Source of the DNA: Mycolicibacterium hodleri
GTDB taxonomy: Bacteria; Actinomycetota; Actinomycetes; Mycobacteriales; Mycobacteriaceae
Direction of reading: 5' to 3'
Assembly: GCF_006439015.1 (NCBI RefSeq)
Contig: NZ_RCZG01000010.1
Span: forward strand, 143,831 to 207,830
DNA: 64,000 bases
Shown here: positions 1-8,173 of the stretch, in pieces
Layout of the letters: each line of letters starts with the position of its first letter
Position numbering within the stretch: the first letter of the stretch is position 1
Translations under genes and position numbers: made by a program
Notes under the pieces: generated by a model
The model's database searches: none
Told to the model about the DNA's origin: nothing
Seen by the model: only the letters and a program-made list of their open reading frames with translations

Positions 1-269
1 ACCGGCGTATTGGAGTTGAGCCGCATCGAGGCCACGACGCCGTCGTCGTCCAGACCCACCTGCTCCACTCGGCCGATGGTGACTCCGCGGTAGGTGACGT
101 TCGCATTCTCGTAGAGGCCGCCACCGGCTTTGAAGTTCGCGGTGACGTCATAGGCACCGATGCCGACCACTGCGGGCAGATGAAGATAGAACGCGGAGAT
201 GGCCCCGACGCACACGACCGTGACGACGGCGAAGATCGACAGTTGCACTCGTGTAAGGCGATCCAACAT
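1..269 (-). CDS. mce4F: Mce4F, N-terminal part (truncated by window edge)
   Basis: Sixth Mce subunit of the Mce4 sterol importer, a cell-envelope substrate-binding protein. Only 89 codons are visible. They begin MLDRLTRVQLSIF, with an uncleaved N-terminal membrane anchor (about residues 8-30), and run into the start of the MCE/MlaD beta-barrel domain (a VTYRGVTIGRVEQV stretch, typical of the family). The ATG lies just past the mce4E stop codon with no usable gap, so the two genes are translationally coupled. The rest, including any alpha-helical and proline-rich tail, is outside the window. Identity rests on operon position after the lipoprotein gene plus the MCE motif. Confidence 0.9.
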   Translation of the reverse strand, partial: MLDRLTRVQLSIFAVVTVVCVGAISAFYLHLPAVVGIGAYDVTANFKAGGGLYENANVTYRGVTIGRVEQVGLDDDGVVASMRLNSNTP

Positions 270-1463
270 CTAGGGTGTGCCCCCGTCGTGCTGAGTTGCC
301 TCGCCCGGCGGAATCTTGAACGGGTCGGCGGCTTGACCGGACAGATTGGACATCGCTCCGGTGAGGAAGTCCGGCGGATTGATGACTTCGGCCATGTGCT
401 TCATGTTCGGGTCCAGGCCCTTTGAGGTGGTGAACACCGACTCACCGGTACGCCGCACCGTCAGGTCGAACGTCACGAAGACGTTCAGGTAGTCACCGCG
501 TACGGCGTTACGCAAGTACTTGTAGTGGAAGGGGAACGTGGGCAGAAACTCGAGATCCTTGATGAAGTCATCGGCATTGTCGTTGAGCGCCTTGATGACC
601 GGATAGAGATCCTTGAAGTCCGCCGCGAAGTCGCCCTTGATGCCTTCGAGCACGCGCGAGCCCACGTTCGCGAAGGTGCGAAGGGCCGTGAAGGCGTCGA
701 CGATGTTGTCGCGATTGTCGTTGAGCACCTCCAGTGCCGCAGGCAGCGTGTCCAGCGTGCGCCCGAGACTGTCCTTGCCACGAGCGAGGATGCCCGCGAA
801 GCGGTTCAACCCGTCCAGGGCGGCGACGATGTCGGTCGTCTGCTGGTTCAACGACGTCGTCAGCTCGGCCAGCCGTGGAAGCAGGTCGCCGAACTGTCCC
901 GTCCGGCCGGCCACTGCGTTGTAGAGCTCATCGGTAACGTCCTGTATTGCACCAAGATTGCCCTTGTTGACCACGACGCCCAGCGACGAGAGCACTTCTT
1001 CGGTGGTCGGATAGCGGCCGGCTCGCGCCAACGGGATGTTCGAGCCCTCGCGGAGCCTGCCCTGGCCGGCTTCGTCCGCGGGCGGGGCGAGGTCGATGTG
1101 TTGCGACCCGAGGAGCGAGGTCTGGGCGACCTTTGCCGTCGCGTTCTCCGGAAGGTCGACGCCCCCGTTCAAGGACACCTTGACGGCGGCGAAGAAGCTG
1201 CCGTCTGTCCGCTGGACGGCCTCGATGCCGGACACGCTGCCGACAGTCACGTCGTCGACCATCACCGGGGAGTTCTGCGGCAACGTCGCCACGTCGGGCA
1301 GTTCCACCGTGATCGTGTAGGAACCGCTGCCGTGCCCCTCAGTGCCCGGCATATCGAGCGAGTTCAGGCCGCCGAAGGCGCAGCCCGCCAGCAGGACGGC
1401 CCCAGAACCGATGGCCACGGCGTTACGCCCCGCGCGCAAAGCCTTGCGTTGCAACGCCTTCAT
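270..1463 (-). CDS. mce4E: Mce4E lipoprotein (LprN)
   Basis: Lipid-anchored Mce subunit of the Mce4 sterol transporter (LprN, Rv3495c in M. tuberculosis), 397 residues. The N-terminus carries a signal peptide ending in the lipobox LLAGC (about residues 22-28), so the mature protein should be anchored in the membrane by diacylglyceryl-Cys. The MCE domain follows (about 45-130, with VDDVTVGSVSGIE), then a long helical region. The longer frame begins 22 codons upstream inside mce4D. I chose the ATG (MKALQRKALR) because it starts the signal peptide and sits 1 bp past the mce4D stop, as expected for coupled translation in this operon. Confidence 0.93.
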   Translation of the reverse strand: MKALQRKALRAGRNAVAIGSGAVLLAGCAFGGLNSLDMPGTEGHGSGSYTITVELPDVATLPQNSPVMVDDVTVGSVSGIEAVQRTDGSFFAAVKVSLNGGVDLPENATAKVAQTSLLGSQHIDLAPPADEAGQGRLREGSNIPLARAGRYPTTEEVLSSLGVVVNKGNLGAIQDVTDELYNAVAGRTGQFGDLLPRLAELTTSLNQQTTDIVAALDGLNRFAGILARGKDSLGRTLDTLPAALEVLNDNRDNIVDAFTALRTFANVGSRVLEGIKGDFAADFKDLYPVIKALNDNADDFIKDLEFLPTFPFHYKYLRNAVRGDYLNVFVTFDLTVRRTGESVFTTSKGLDPNMKHMAEVINPPDFLTGAMSNLSGQAADPFKIPPGEATQHDGGTP

Positions 1464-1464
1464 G

Positions 1465-2889
1465 CTAGCCACCCCCCTGTTCGGCGGGCAACGGCTCACC
1501 GGGCGCCGGTCCGGGCAGCGGCCCGGCACCGTCCGGGGATCCGCTGGTCGGCGCGTACCCCTCCGCAGGCGCGCCGACCTGCGACACCTGACCCGGAATC
1601 GGGGGCGGCGGCAGAAGGAGGTCGCTGATCCTGCCGTCGGGTCCGATGGTCGGCGGCGTCACGCCGGGTGCCGGTTGCCACTGCAGGTACGGCACTGGCG
1701 TCTGCGCCTTGGCCTCGGTCTCCGGTGTGTCGTAGATGATCTGGCCCTTGTACGCCGTGATGCTGTTGATCGGGTGAAACAGGATCGGCGGGTAGTTGAC
1801 CGCGAGGCGCTTGAACACGGGCCCCATCCGTTGGCGGCAGATCTCGGCCCGCTTGTAGTTGTCGGGTGAGGCGCCGACGTCGAACGTGCCACCACAGATG
1901 AACTGCACCGGGTTGGCGAAGTTGGGCAGCGACAACAGGCCGCCGACGGTGCCTTGGGCGGGGTTGTAGATGTTGTAGAAGTTCTGCAGGCCGTTGGGCG
2001 TGACGTGCAGGATCTGCTCGATGTCATCGCTGTGCTCGGTAAGCAGGTTGGTGAAGTCGGTGAGCTTGCCGATTTGTCCGATCAACGCCTCGTTGTTCTC
2101 GTTGAGGAAGCCCTTGACGTCGGCCAGTGCCTGATTCAGCGTCCCGAGCGTCTGATCGAGATCCTTCGAGCTGTCCGCGAGCACCTGGGACACCGAGGCG
2201 ACGTGATGGGAGAACTGCACGATCTGCTCGTTGCTGTTCGCCAGAGCATTCACCAGCACCTGCAGGTTGCGTACCGTCCCGAACAGATCGGTGCGCGAAT
2301 CTCCGAGGCGTCCTGCCGTCTGAGACAGTTCGCGCAGCGCGTTGCGGAACGAGTCGCCGTTGCCGTCGAAGGTGTCGGCGGCCTGGTTCACGACCGCAGC
2401 GAGCGGCCCCTGCATGTCGCCCTGCTTCGGGCCGAGGGACGCGCTGAGCTTGGTGAGCTGCTCCTTCACGTCGTCCCATTCGACGGGCACTCCGGTACGG
2501 TCCATGCCGATCTGCGCGCCATCGGCCAACGCGGGACCGCTGGTGTACGCGGGGGTGAATTGAATGAATCTGGCCGACACCAGGTTCGGCGAGATGATGA
2601 TGGCCCGTGCGTCGGCGGGCAGCTTGACGCCGTCATCGACGGTCATCGTGACCTTGACATCGTCGGCGCGAGGCTCGATGGACTTGATGGTGCCGACCGG
2701 GACGCCGACCACCCGCACGTCGTCACTCGGGTAGAGGCCGACCGTGGACGGGAAGTACGCAACCACTTCGTGACCCTTGCCCGAGGGCCACACCGTATAG
2801 ACGCCACCGATCAGCGCTGCCACCAACATGCCGACGACCGCGTCGCGCAGACCTCGATTGCGTGAGCTCGTCGAATTCTCCTTGGTCAT
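1465..2889 (-). CDS. mce4D: Mce4D, MCE-family sterol import protein
   Basis: MCE-family subunit (Rv3496c type), 474 residues. A transmembrane anchor at about residues 17-35 is followed by the MCE domain (about 42-120, with GVPVGTIKSIEP), a long alpha-helical needle region and a low-complexity Pro/Gly-rich C-terminus (about 410-474) typical of Mce D subunits. Its start overlaps the mce4C stop by 4 bp (ATGA), indicating coupled translation. It should assemble with the other five Mce proteins into the envelope-spanning channel fed by YrbE4A/B and an ATPase encoded elsewhere (MceG/MkL type), which is not in this window. Confidence 0.93.
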   Translation of the reverse strand: MTKENSTSSRNRGLRDAVVGMLVAALIGGVYTVWPSGKGHEVVAYFPSTVGLYPSDDVRVVGVPVGTIKSIEPRADDVKVTMTVDDGVKLPADARAIIISPNLVSARFIQFTPAYTSGPALADGAQIGMDRTGVPVEWDDVKEQLTKLSASLGPKQGDMQGPLAAVVNQAADTFDGNGDSFRNALRELSQTAGRLGDSRTDLFGTVRNLQVLVNALANSNEQIVQFSHHVASVSQVLADSSKDLDQTLGTLNQALADVKGFLNENNEALIGQIGKLTDFTNLLTEHSDDIEQILHVTPNGLQNFYNIYNPAQGTVGGLLSLPNFANPVQFICGGTFDVGASPDNYKRAEICRQRMGPVFKRLAVNYPPILFHPINSITAYKGQIIYDTPETEAKAQTPVPYLQWQPAPGVTPPTIGPDGRISDLLLPPPPIPGQVSQVGAPAEGYAPTSGSPDGAGPLPGPAPGEPLPAEQGGG

Positions 2890-3944
2890 GGCGACTTCGG
2901 CCTGATGACGGTGCGCTCGGAGATGAATCCGCGGAGATAGTCCGCCAAGCTGTCCGGCAACTTGCCCGGCTGGAAGTAGGTGTCCAGCAACACCTCCGAG
3001 AGGCTGGCGGGCGGCAGACCGTAGAGATTGATCTGGAAGCCGGGACCGGAGCCGACCACCTCTCCGAGCGCGGTCGCGTAGGGAGGCAGTCGGCGCAACG
3101 CCTCGCCGATGTGATCGCGCCGCTCCAACAGGTTGTCGAGCACGGCGTTCAGCTTTTGCAGGGCCGGTCCGAACTCGCGCTTGTTGTCGGCGACGAATCC
3201 CGAGAGTTGTTCGGAGACAGCCTGAATGCCGCCGATCAGATTGCTCAACGCTTGGCGCTTCTCGTCCAGGGCGGCGAACAGCAGATTGCCGTCGGTGATG
3301 AGCTGGTTGACCTGACCCGCACGCTGGGCCAACGTGTCGGACACCTTCTTGGCGCGGGCCAGGAGCTGTTCGAGTGCCTCGTCGCGCTTGTTCAGGCTAC
3401 GCGACAGATCTGTGACACCGTCGAGAGCACCGCGGAGTTGCGGCGTTGCGTCGTGCAATGTTTCGGTCAGCGTGGCCAACGCCTGCTCGAATTTGGGCTT
3501 GTCCAGTTCGCTCGCGTTCTGCCCGAGGTCCTGCAACGCGGTGTTGAGGGTGTAGGGAGTCGTCGTGCGGCCCAGGGGGATCATCGTCGTGCTTCCCGCC
3601 CCCTTGGGGGTCACGGCGAGCGACTTCTGGCCGAGGACAGTATCGGTCTTGATCGCCACCAGGGACTGGTCGCCGACCCGGACCTTACGGTCGACGGTGA
3701 ACTTCACCAGGGCCGAATCGCCTGCGAGTTCGACCGAACCGACCTTGCCGACCTTGATACCCGACACGTTGACGTCGTTGCCCGGGGTGATGCCGCCCGC
3801 GTCGCTGAAGTACGCCTCGTAGTTCTTGCCCTGGGGCCAGAACGGGAGGCCGCTGTAACCGAAGGACACCAGCACCAGGCATGCCACGATGGCGATACCG
3901 AAGATTCCGGTGCGGACGGGATTGCTTTCGCCGGGCCTAGCCAT
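2886..3944 (-). CDS. mce4C: Mce4C, MCE-family sterol import protein
   Basis: MCE-family subunit (Rv3497c type), 352 residues. It has an N-terminal membrane anchor (about residues 11-32), an MCE domain (about 36-115, with VSGIKVGKVGSVEL) and a long predicted-helical region to the C-terminus. An upstream in-frame start 13 codons earlier exists, but the ATG at MARPGESNPV gives a short 8-bp overlap with mce4B and a normal-length N-terminus before the membrane segment, so I prefer it. It ends in a 4-bp overlap with mce4D. Confidence 0.92.
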   Translation of the reverse strand: MARPGESNPVRTGIFGIAIVACLVLVSFGYSGLPFWPQGKNYEAYFSDAGGITPGNDVNVSGIKVGKVGSVELAGDSALVKFTVDRKVRVGDQSLVAIKTDTVLGQKSLAVTPKGAGSTTMIPLGRTTTPYTLNTALQDLGQNASELDKPKFEQALATLTETLHDATPQLRGALDGVTDLSRSLNKRDEALEQLLARAKKVSDTLAQRAGQVNQLITDGNLLFAALDEKRQALSNLIGGIQAVSEQLSGFVADNKREFGPALQKLNAVLDNLLERRDHIGEALRRLPPYATALGEVVGSGPGFQINLYGLPPASLSEVLLDTYFQPGKLPDSLADYLRGFISERTVIRPKSP

Positions 3945-4971
3945 TGTCCGAGCACCTCCCCTTCGAGGGATCGGGCGGACCACCGAACGGGATCAGGATG
4001 TCGCTGCCCGCGGGCCCGTTGATCTTCATGCGAATCGAGCAGTAGTAGATGTTGAAGAACGAGCCGTAGGCACCGAGAGCGTTGAGTCGCAGGTAGTTCT
4101 CGGCCAGCGGCTCGATCACCTTGTTGACGTCCGCCTTGCGCTCGTCCATCCGCTGCGCGAACGGTCGAATGTTCTCGATGACGCCCTGCACCGGCCGCCG
4201 ACTGTCCTTCAAGAGGTTGGTCAAGTCATTCGTGGCCGTCGCGAGGGGCGGGATGGCGCCCGCGATCGGGTCGCGGTTCTCCGCCAGGCCGGTGATCAGT
4301 TTCTGCAGCTGATCCACGGTGGCGTCGAACTGTGCGCCCTTCTCGTCGACGGTTCCGAGCACCGCGTTGAGATTGTTGATGGTGTCGCCGATCAACTGGT
4401 CGCGGGCGGCGAGATCCTGGGTGAACGACGACGTGCTGGCGAGCAGCGTGGACAACGAACCGCCCTGGCCCTGAAGCAATTCGATCACCGCGTTGCTGAT
4501 CTCGTTGATCTTGTTGCCGTCGAGCCCCTTGAGCACCGGCTTGAGCCCACCCAGCAGCGCATCGAGGTCCAGCGCCGGCTCCGTGTTCTCCTTGGCGATC
4601 GTCGCACCAGCCGGTAATTTCCGCAATTCGCCTGGGCCAGAGGTAATTTCGAGATATCGGTCGCCGACCAGGTTCTGGTATCGCACCGCGGCCCTGGTCG
4701 AGGTGTACAGCTGATAGCGGCTGTCGACGTCGAACGCAACGTCGACGGTGTTGTCGGGGTTGAGCTCGACGGACTTCACCGAGCCGACCGGCACGCCGGC
4801 GATGCGAACGTCCTGGCCGGCCTTGAGCCGCGATGCCTCGGTGAACGTGGCGTGGAAGTCGCTGCCCGCCGCAAAGCGGAATTGACCGAAGACGACCACC
4901 AGACCAGCGGCGACCAGCAGCATGGCGACGGTGAAGATGCTGACGTAGATCAGCGTCTTGTCACGCTTCAT
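3937..4971 (-). CDS. mce4B: Mce4B, MCE-family sterol import protein
   Basis: MCE-family subunit (Rv3498c type), 344 residues: membrane anchor (about residues 9-30), MCE domain (about 34-110, with IAGVPVGSVKSVELN), then a helical region ending with a short Cys-containing tail. A GTG seven codons upstream is possible. I prefer the ATG (MKRDKTLIYVS), which has a purine-rich GTGGGGG stretch just upstream and places charged residues directly before the membrane segment. Unlike its neighbours it does not overlap the gene before it: a 64-bp gap after mce4A holds a degenerate copy of the junction repeat described separately. Confidence 0.92.
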   Translation of the reverse strand: MKRDKTLIYVSIFTVAMLLVAAGLVVVFGQFRFAAGSDFHATFTEASRLKAGQDVRIAGVPVGSVKSVELNPDNTVDVAFDVDSRYQLYTSTRAAVRYQNLVGDRYLEITSGPGELRKLPAGATIAKENTEPALDLDALLGGLKPVLKGLDGNKINEISNAVIELLQGQGGSLSTLLASTSSFTQDLAARDQLIGDTINNLNAVLGTVDEKGAQFDATVDQLQKLITGLAENRDPIAGAIPPLATATNDLTNLLKDSRRPVQGVIENIRPFAQRMDERKADVNKVIEPLAENYLRLNALGAYGSFFNIYYCSIRMKINGPAGSDILIPFGGPPDPSKGRCSDNG

Positions 4972-4998
4972 CAGGGCCCCCACTTCTTCCACGATGGC

Positions 4999-5018
4999 TC
5001 TTCGCGCAGGCGCTCATC
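4999..5018 (-). repeat. Degenerate inter-cistronic repeat copy (mce4A/mce4B junction)
   Basis: On the minus strand this reads GATGAGCGCCTGCGCGAAGA, one base different from the core shared by the yrbE4A/yrbE4B and fadE29/chsH2 junctions. It lies in the 64-bp gap between the mce4A stop and the mce4B start. Confidence 0.7.
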
Positions 5019-5035
5019 GCAGCGCAACCGATTCA

Positions 5036-6232
5036 TCAGAAGTCATCCCGCTCTGCGTACGCACCGTGGAACAGGAACTGCAGCGTCGACGGTGCGTCGA
5101 ACTGAAGCTCGGTATTCGGTTGGAACGGGACGTAGGCGTTGTCGGTGACCAGGAATGGCGTGTGGTACCACGATCCGCCGTACTGCTTGCTCGGGACATC
5201 GGGTAGACCGCGGCAGTTCGGCCCGCCGGAGGCGTTGACGATCGGCAAGCTCTCCGGATACGTGTACGCAGGTGCGCCTGGCAGGAAGTTCGACGCGACG
5301 AACAGTCCAGGGCGAATGCCACCGATGATCGGTGCGAACCGGTCGACCGCCACCGAGGTGCCCTTGAGAATGCAGCCGATCTCCGGGGAGTAGTCGCCCG
5401 CCACCTTCAGCGGCGCACGCAGCCGCTGAATCGCGGCGATGAAGTCGTCGGCCCCGGGCTGCAGCGTCGCGGTGCCATTGTTGGCCAGGCCGGTGGCCGC
5501 CAGGAGGGTGGCGTTCAGGTTGTCCTGCTGGTCGACGATGGTCTTGCTGACGGTCGGAGCATTGTCGAACACCGTCACCAGGTCGGGGGCCGCGTCAGCG
5601 TAGATGTTGGCGGCCACGCCGGTCTTCTGAAAGGCCTGTTGCAGAGCGGGCAACTTCGGATTGAACTGCTGCAGATAGTAGTTGAGGCCCGCTAGCGTCG
5701 CACCGAGGTCGTCGCCGTTGCCCCGAAGCCCTTCGCCGAGCGCACTCAGCGTGGCGTTGAGATGGATCGGATCGACCTTCTGCAAGGTGTTGGTGAGCGA
5801 CTCGAAGAGCGTGTTCACCTCCAGCTGCACGTCGTCGGCGCTCACCCTCGTACCGGGTCTCAGCGAGCCCCCGATCGGCTCGTCGGGCTGAAGGAACTCG
5901 ACCGACTTGGCACCGAAGACCGTGGTGCCCGCGATCCGAACCTTCGCGTTCGACGGAACGAATCGCAGCTGGCTGCTGTCGACGGCGAGCCCCAACTTCG
6001 CCTCGCTGCCCGCGTACTCGATGGACTGGACCTTGCCGATCTGGATGCCGCGGTACTTCACCTTGGCGCCGGTCTCCATCACGAGGCCGGCACGCGGAGC
6101 CGTCACGGTGATCTGATCGGTGCTGGTGAACGCCGCGGTATACGACAGATAGGTGAAGACGACGGCCACCAATACAGCAGTCGCGAGGATCGCGGCTGCG
6201 ATCCTCACATGACTGCGCTTGGCGTCACCCAT
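5036..6232 (-). CDS. mce4A: Mce4A, MCE-family sterol import protein
   Basis: First Mce subunit (Rv3499c type), 398 residues: N-terminal anchor (about residues 8-33), MCE domain (about 38-115, with KYRGIQIGKVQSIEY and TTVFGAKSVEF), a long helical segment and a C-terminal region with two Cys. Its start lies 12 bp after yrbE4B. By homology it binds sterol or lipid in the periplasm-like space during import; Mce4 is the established cholesterol importer of mycobacteria. The operon's promoter is far upstream of yrbE4A, where two KstR operators sit. Confidence 0.94.
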   Translation of the reverse strand: MGDAKRSHVRIAAAILATAVLVAVVFTYLSYTAAFTSTDQITVTAPRAGLVMETGAKVKYRGIQIGKVQSIEYAGSEAKLGLAVDSSQLRFVPSNAKVRIAGTTVFGAKSVEFLQPDEPIGGSLRPGTRVSADDVQLEVNTLFESLTNTLQKVDPIHLNATLSALGEGLRGNGDDLGATLAGLNYYLQQFNPKLPALQQAFQKTGVAANIYADAAPDLVTVFDNAPTVSKTIVDQQDNLNATLLAATGLANNGTATLQPGADDFIAAIQRLRAPLKVAGDYSPEIGCILKGTSVAVDRFAPIIGGIRPGLFVASNFLPGAPAYTYPESLPIVNASGGPNCRGLPDVPSKQYGGSWYHTPFLVTDNAYVPFQPNTELQFDAPSTLQFLFHGAYAERDDF

Positions 6233-6244
6233 CGACGTTCCCGC

Positions 6245-7087
6245 CTATCCGGACAGGTTGAAGTTGCCCGACGCACCGTAAGCGGCCAGGGAGATGAACA
6301 GGGTGATGGTGACTACCACGATCAGCGAGGTGCGCACCGCCTGACCGACGGCGATGCCGACGCCGACCGGTCCACCGGAGGCGTTGTAGCCGTAGTACGT
6401 GTGCACCAGCATGACGGCTATCGACATGACGATGGCCTGCAGGAACGACCACAACAGGTCGGTAGGCACCAGGAACGTGTTGAAGTAGTGGTCGTAGAGG
6501 CCCGCCGATTGCCCGTTGATGTAGACGGTCGTGAATCTTGCGGCGAAGAACGCCGCCAACACCGACAGCGAGTACAGCGGGATGATCGCGATCAGGCCGG
6601 CGATGATCCGCGTCGACACCAGATAGGACACCGAGTGCACGGCCATCGCCTCGACGGCATCGATCTCCTCGGCGACCCGCATCGCGCCCAGTTGGGCGGT
6701 GGTGCCCGCGCCGATGGTCGCCGCCAACGCGATGCCCGCGATCACCGGCGCGACGATTCGGACGTTGAGGAACGCGGAGAGGAAGCCCGTCAGCGCTTCG
6801 ATGCCGATGTCGCCGAGTGATGAAAAACCCTGCACCGCAATGACTCCGCCGGAGGCCAGCGTCAGGAATGCGGCCACCCCGACCGTTCCGCCGATCATCA
6901 CCAGGGCCCCTGCACCCATGGTCATCTCGGCGATGAGGCGAATGGTTTCCTTGCGGTAGCGAGTGAGCGCATTGGGGATGTAGCGCACGGACTCGCCGTA
7001 GAAGAGTGCCTGCTCCCCCACCACGTCGACGGCCTTGGGCACGCCGCTGAAGAACCGCCGCAGGCGCACTGTCGCGTCGTAGCTCAT
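6245..7087 (-). CDS. yrbE4B: YrbE4B, MlaE-type permease of Mce4
   Basis: Integral membrane permease (MlaE/YrbE family), 280 residues, the usual length for YrbE4B. About five or six hydrophobic segments follow an amphipathic N-terminus. The diagnostic EQ-loop region is present around IEALTGF and AEEIDAVEAMAVHSVSYLV. It pairs with YrbE4A to form the transmembrane part of the ABC-type sterol importer. The frame extends 18 codons upstream through the junction repeats. I chose the ATG at MSYDATVRL, matching the family N-terminus; the AGAGG from the preceding repeat serves as ribosome binding site. Confidence 0.94.
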   Translation of the reverse strand: MSYDATVRLRRFFSGVPKAVDVVGEQALFYGESVRYIPNALTRYRKETIRLIAEMTMGAGALVMIGGTVGVAAFLTLASGGVIAVQGFSSLGDIGIEALTGFLSAFLNVRIVAPVIAGIALAATIGAGTTAQLGAMRVAEEIDAVEAMAVHSVSYLVSTRIIAGLIAIIPLYSLSVLAAFFAARFTTVYINGQSAGLYDHYFNTFLVPTDLLWSFLQAIVMSIAVMLVHTYYGYNASGGPVGVGIAVGQAVRTSLIVVVTITLFISLAAYGASGNFNLSG

Positions 7088-7093
7088 GACGGC

Positions 7094-7154
7094 CTCTTCT
7101 TCGCGCAAGCGCTCATCAGCGGTCGTCTCTTCTTCGCGCAAGCGCTCATCAGCG
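7094..7154 (-). repeat. Two tandem copies of the inter-cistronic repeat (yrbE4A/yrbE4B junction)
   Basis: A 28-bp sequence occurs twice with a 33-bp period (7094-7121 and 7127-7154). The minus-strand core is GATGAGCGCTTGCGCGAAGA. The upstream copy begins at the TGA stop of yrbE4A, and the AGAG at the end of the second precedes the yrbE4B ATG. The same core recurs at 54628-54647. Confidence 0.85.
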
Positions 7155-7925
7155 CGCCAGCACTCTCACGCCGATCGCCGTCAAGATCACGTTGATCACG
7201 AACAGGCAGATGAAGGCGTAGACCACCGTCTCGTTGACGGCGACACCGACCCCCTTGGGGCCGCCCTTGACCGTGAGGCCCCGGTAGCAACCGACGAGCC
7301 CGGCCATCAAACCGAACAGCAAGGCCTTGAACATCGCGAGCAGCAACTCACCCAGCCCGGTGAGGATGGTCAGGCCGTTGATGAAGGCGCCGGGATTTAC
7401 GCCTTGGAGGAAGACCGAGAAGACGTAGCCGCCGCTGATCCCGATCGCACACACGAGACCGTTGAGCAACAGCGCCACCAGGGTGGACGCCAGCACGCGG
7501 GGTACGACGAGCCGCTGGATCGGATCGATGCCGAGCACGCGCATCGCGTCGATCTCTTCGCGGATGGTGCGGGCGCCGAGGTCTGCGCAGATCGCCGTCG
7601 CACCGGCACCGGCGACGACGAGCACAGTCACCACCGGACCCAGCTGCGTGATGGTTCCGAACGCAGTGCCCGCACCGGACAGATCGGCTGCGCCTAGTTC
7701 GCGAAGCAGGATGTTGAGGGTGAAGGCCACCAGCACCGTGAAGGGGATGGCCACCAACAGCGTCGGGATGAGGGAGACACGCGCGATCATCCACGTCTGG
7801 TCGAGGAACTCGCGGAACTGAAAGGGCCTGCGGAAGATCTTGACGAACGTGTCCAGAGACATTTCGAAGAATCCGCCAACGGCCCGGGCCGGAGCCGTCA
7901 GCTGTTCCTTCAACCTGGACTCCAT
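7149..7925 (-). CDS. yrbE4A: YrbE4A, MlaE-type permease of Mce4
   Basis: First gene of the mce4 operon: MlaE-family permease, 258 residues, with several hydrophobic segments and the conserved cytoplasmic loop IREEIDAMRVLGIDPIQRLVVPR that engages the ATPase in this family. AGAGAG precedes the ATG by a few bases. The 248-bp upstream region carries two KstR operators, so the whole mce4 operon should be derepressed by sterol-derived CoA thioesters. The stop codon overlaps the second copy of the junction repeat. Confidence 0.94.
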   Translation of the reverse strand: MESRLKEQLTAPARAVGGFFEMSLDTFVKIFRRPFQFREFLDQTWMIARVSLIPTLLVAIPFTVLVAFTLNILLRELGAADLSGAGTAFGTITQLGPVVTVLVVAGAGATAICADLGARTIREEIDAMRVLGIDPIQRLVVPRVLASTLVALLLNGLVCAIGISGGYVFSVFLQGVNPGAFINGLTILTGLGELLLAMFKALLFGLMAGLVGCYRGLTVKGGPKGVGVAVNETVVYAFICLFVINVILTAIGVRVLAR

Positions 7926-8040
7926 TCTCTCTGCGGCGGGGGTGAGAGGTGCCTATGGCGAATAATCCGCGACTATGAGCCGCGGCAACCTTTCGAGCCC
8001 TTGGTTAAGCGCTGCTCTTAGTGAGCCGGATCATATTAAC

Positions 8041-8054
8041 TAGAACACGTTCGC
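8041..8054. promoter_or_regulatory. KstR operator, imperfect (mce4 promoter, start-proximal)
   Basis: TAGAACACGTTCGC matches TnnAACnnGTTnnA except for the last base. It lies about 115 bp upstream of yrbE4A. KstR is the TetR-family repressor of cholesterol catabolism in mycobacteria; its gene is not in this window. Confidence 0.75.
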
Positions 8055-8129
8055 AGTGTCAAAGAACCGCAAAATCAGTCGTCACAGGCCTATTTATGCA
8101 CTTCAGGGCAGGTGTGACGCAGATCATTC

Positions 8130-8143
8130 TGTAACGTGTTCTA
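8130..8143. promoter_or_regulatory. KstR operator (mce4 promoter, distal)
   Basis: TGTAACGTGTTCTA matches TnnAACnnGTTnnA exactly. It lies between the hsd4A stop and yrbE4A, so it can only serve the mce4 operon. With the imperfect site 89 bp away this is the only promoter region in the window where I see two boxes for one operon. Confidence 0.85.
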
Positions 8144-8173
8144 GCGCTTTTAGGACTCTGACAATCGAGACTG

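Noticed and set aside
525..1628. 367-codon plus-strand ORF opposite mce4E
   Set aside because: It is antisense to a protein with clear Mce and lipobox motifs. Long spurious frames are common in this high-GC DNA, and its translation shows no family motif.
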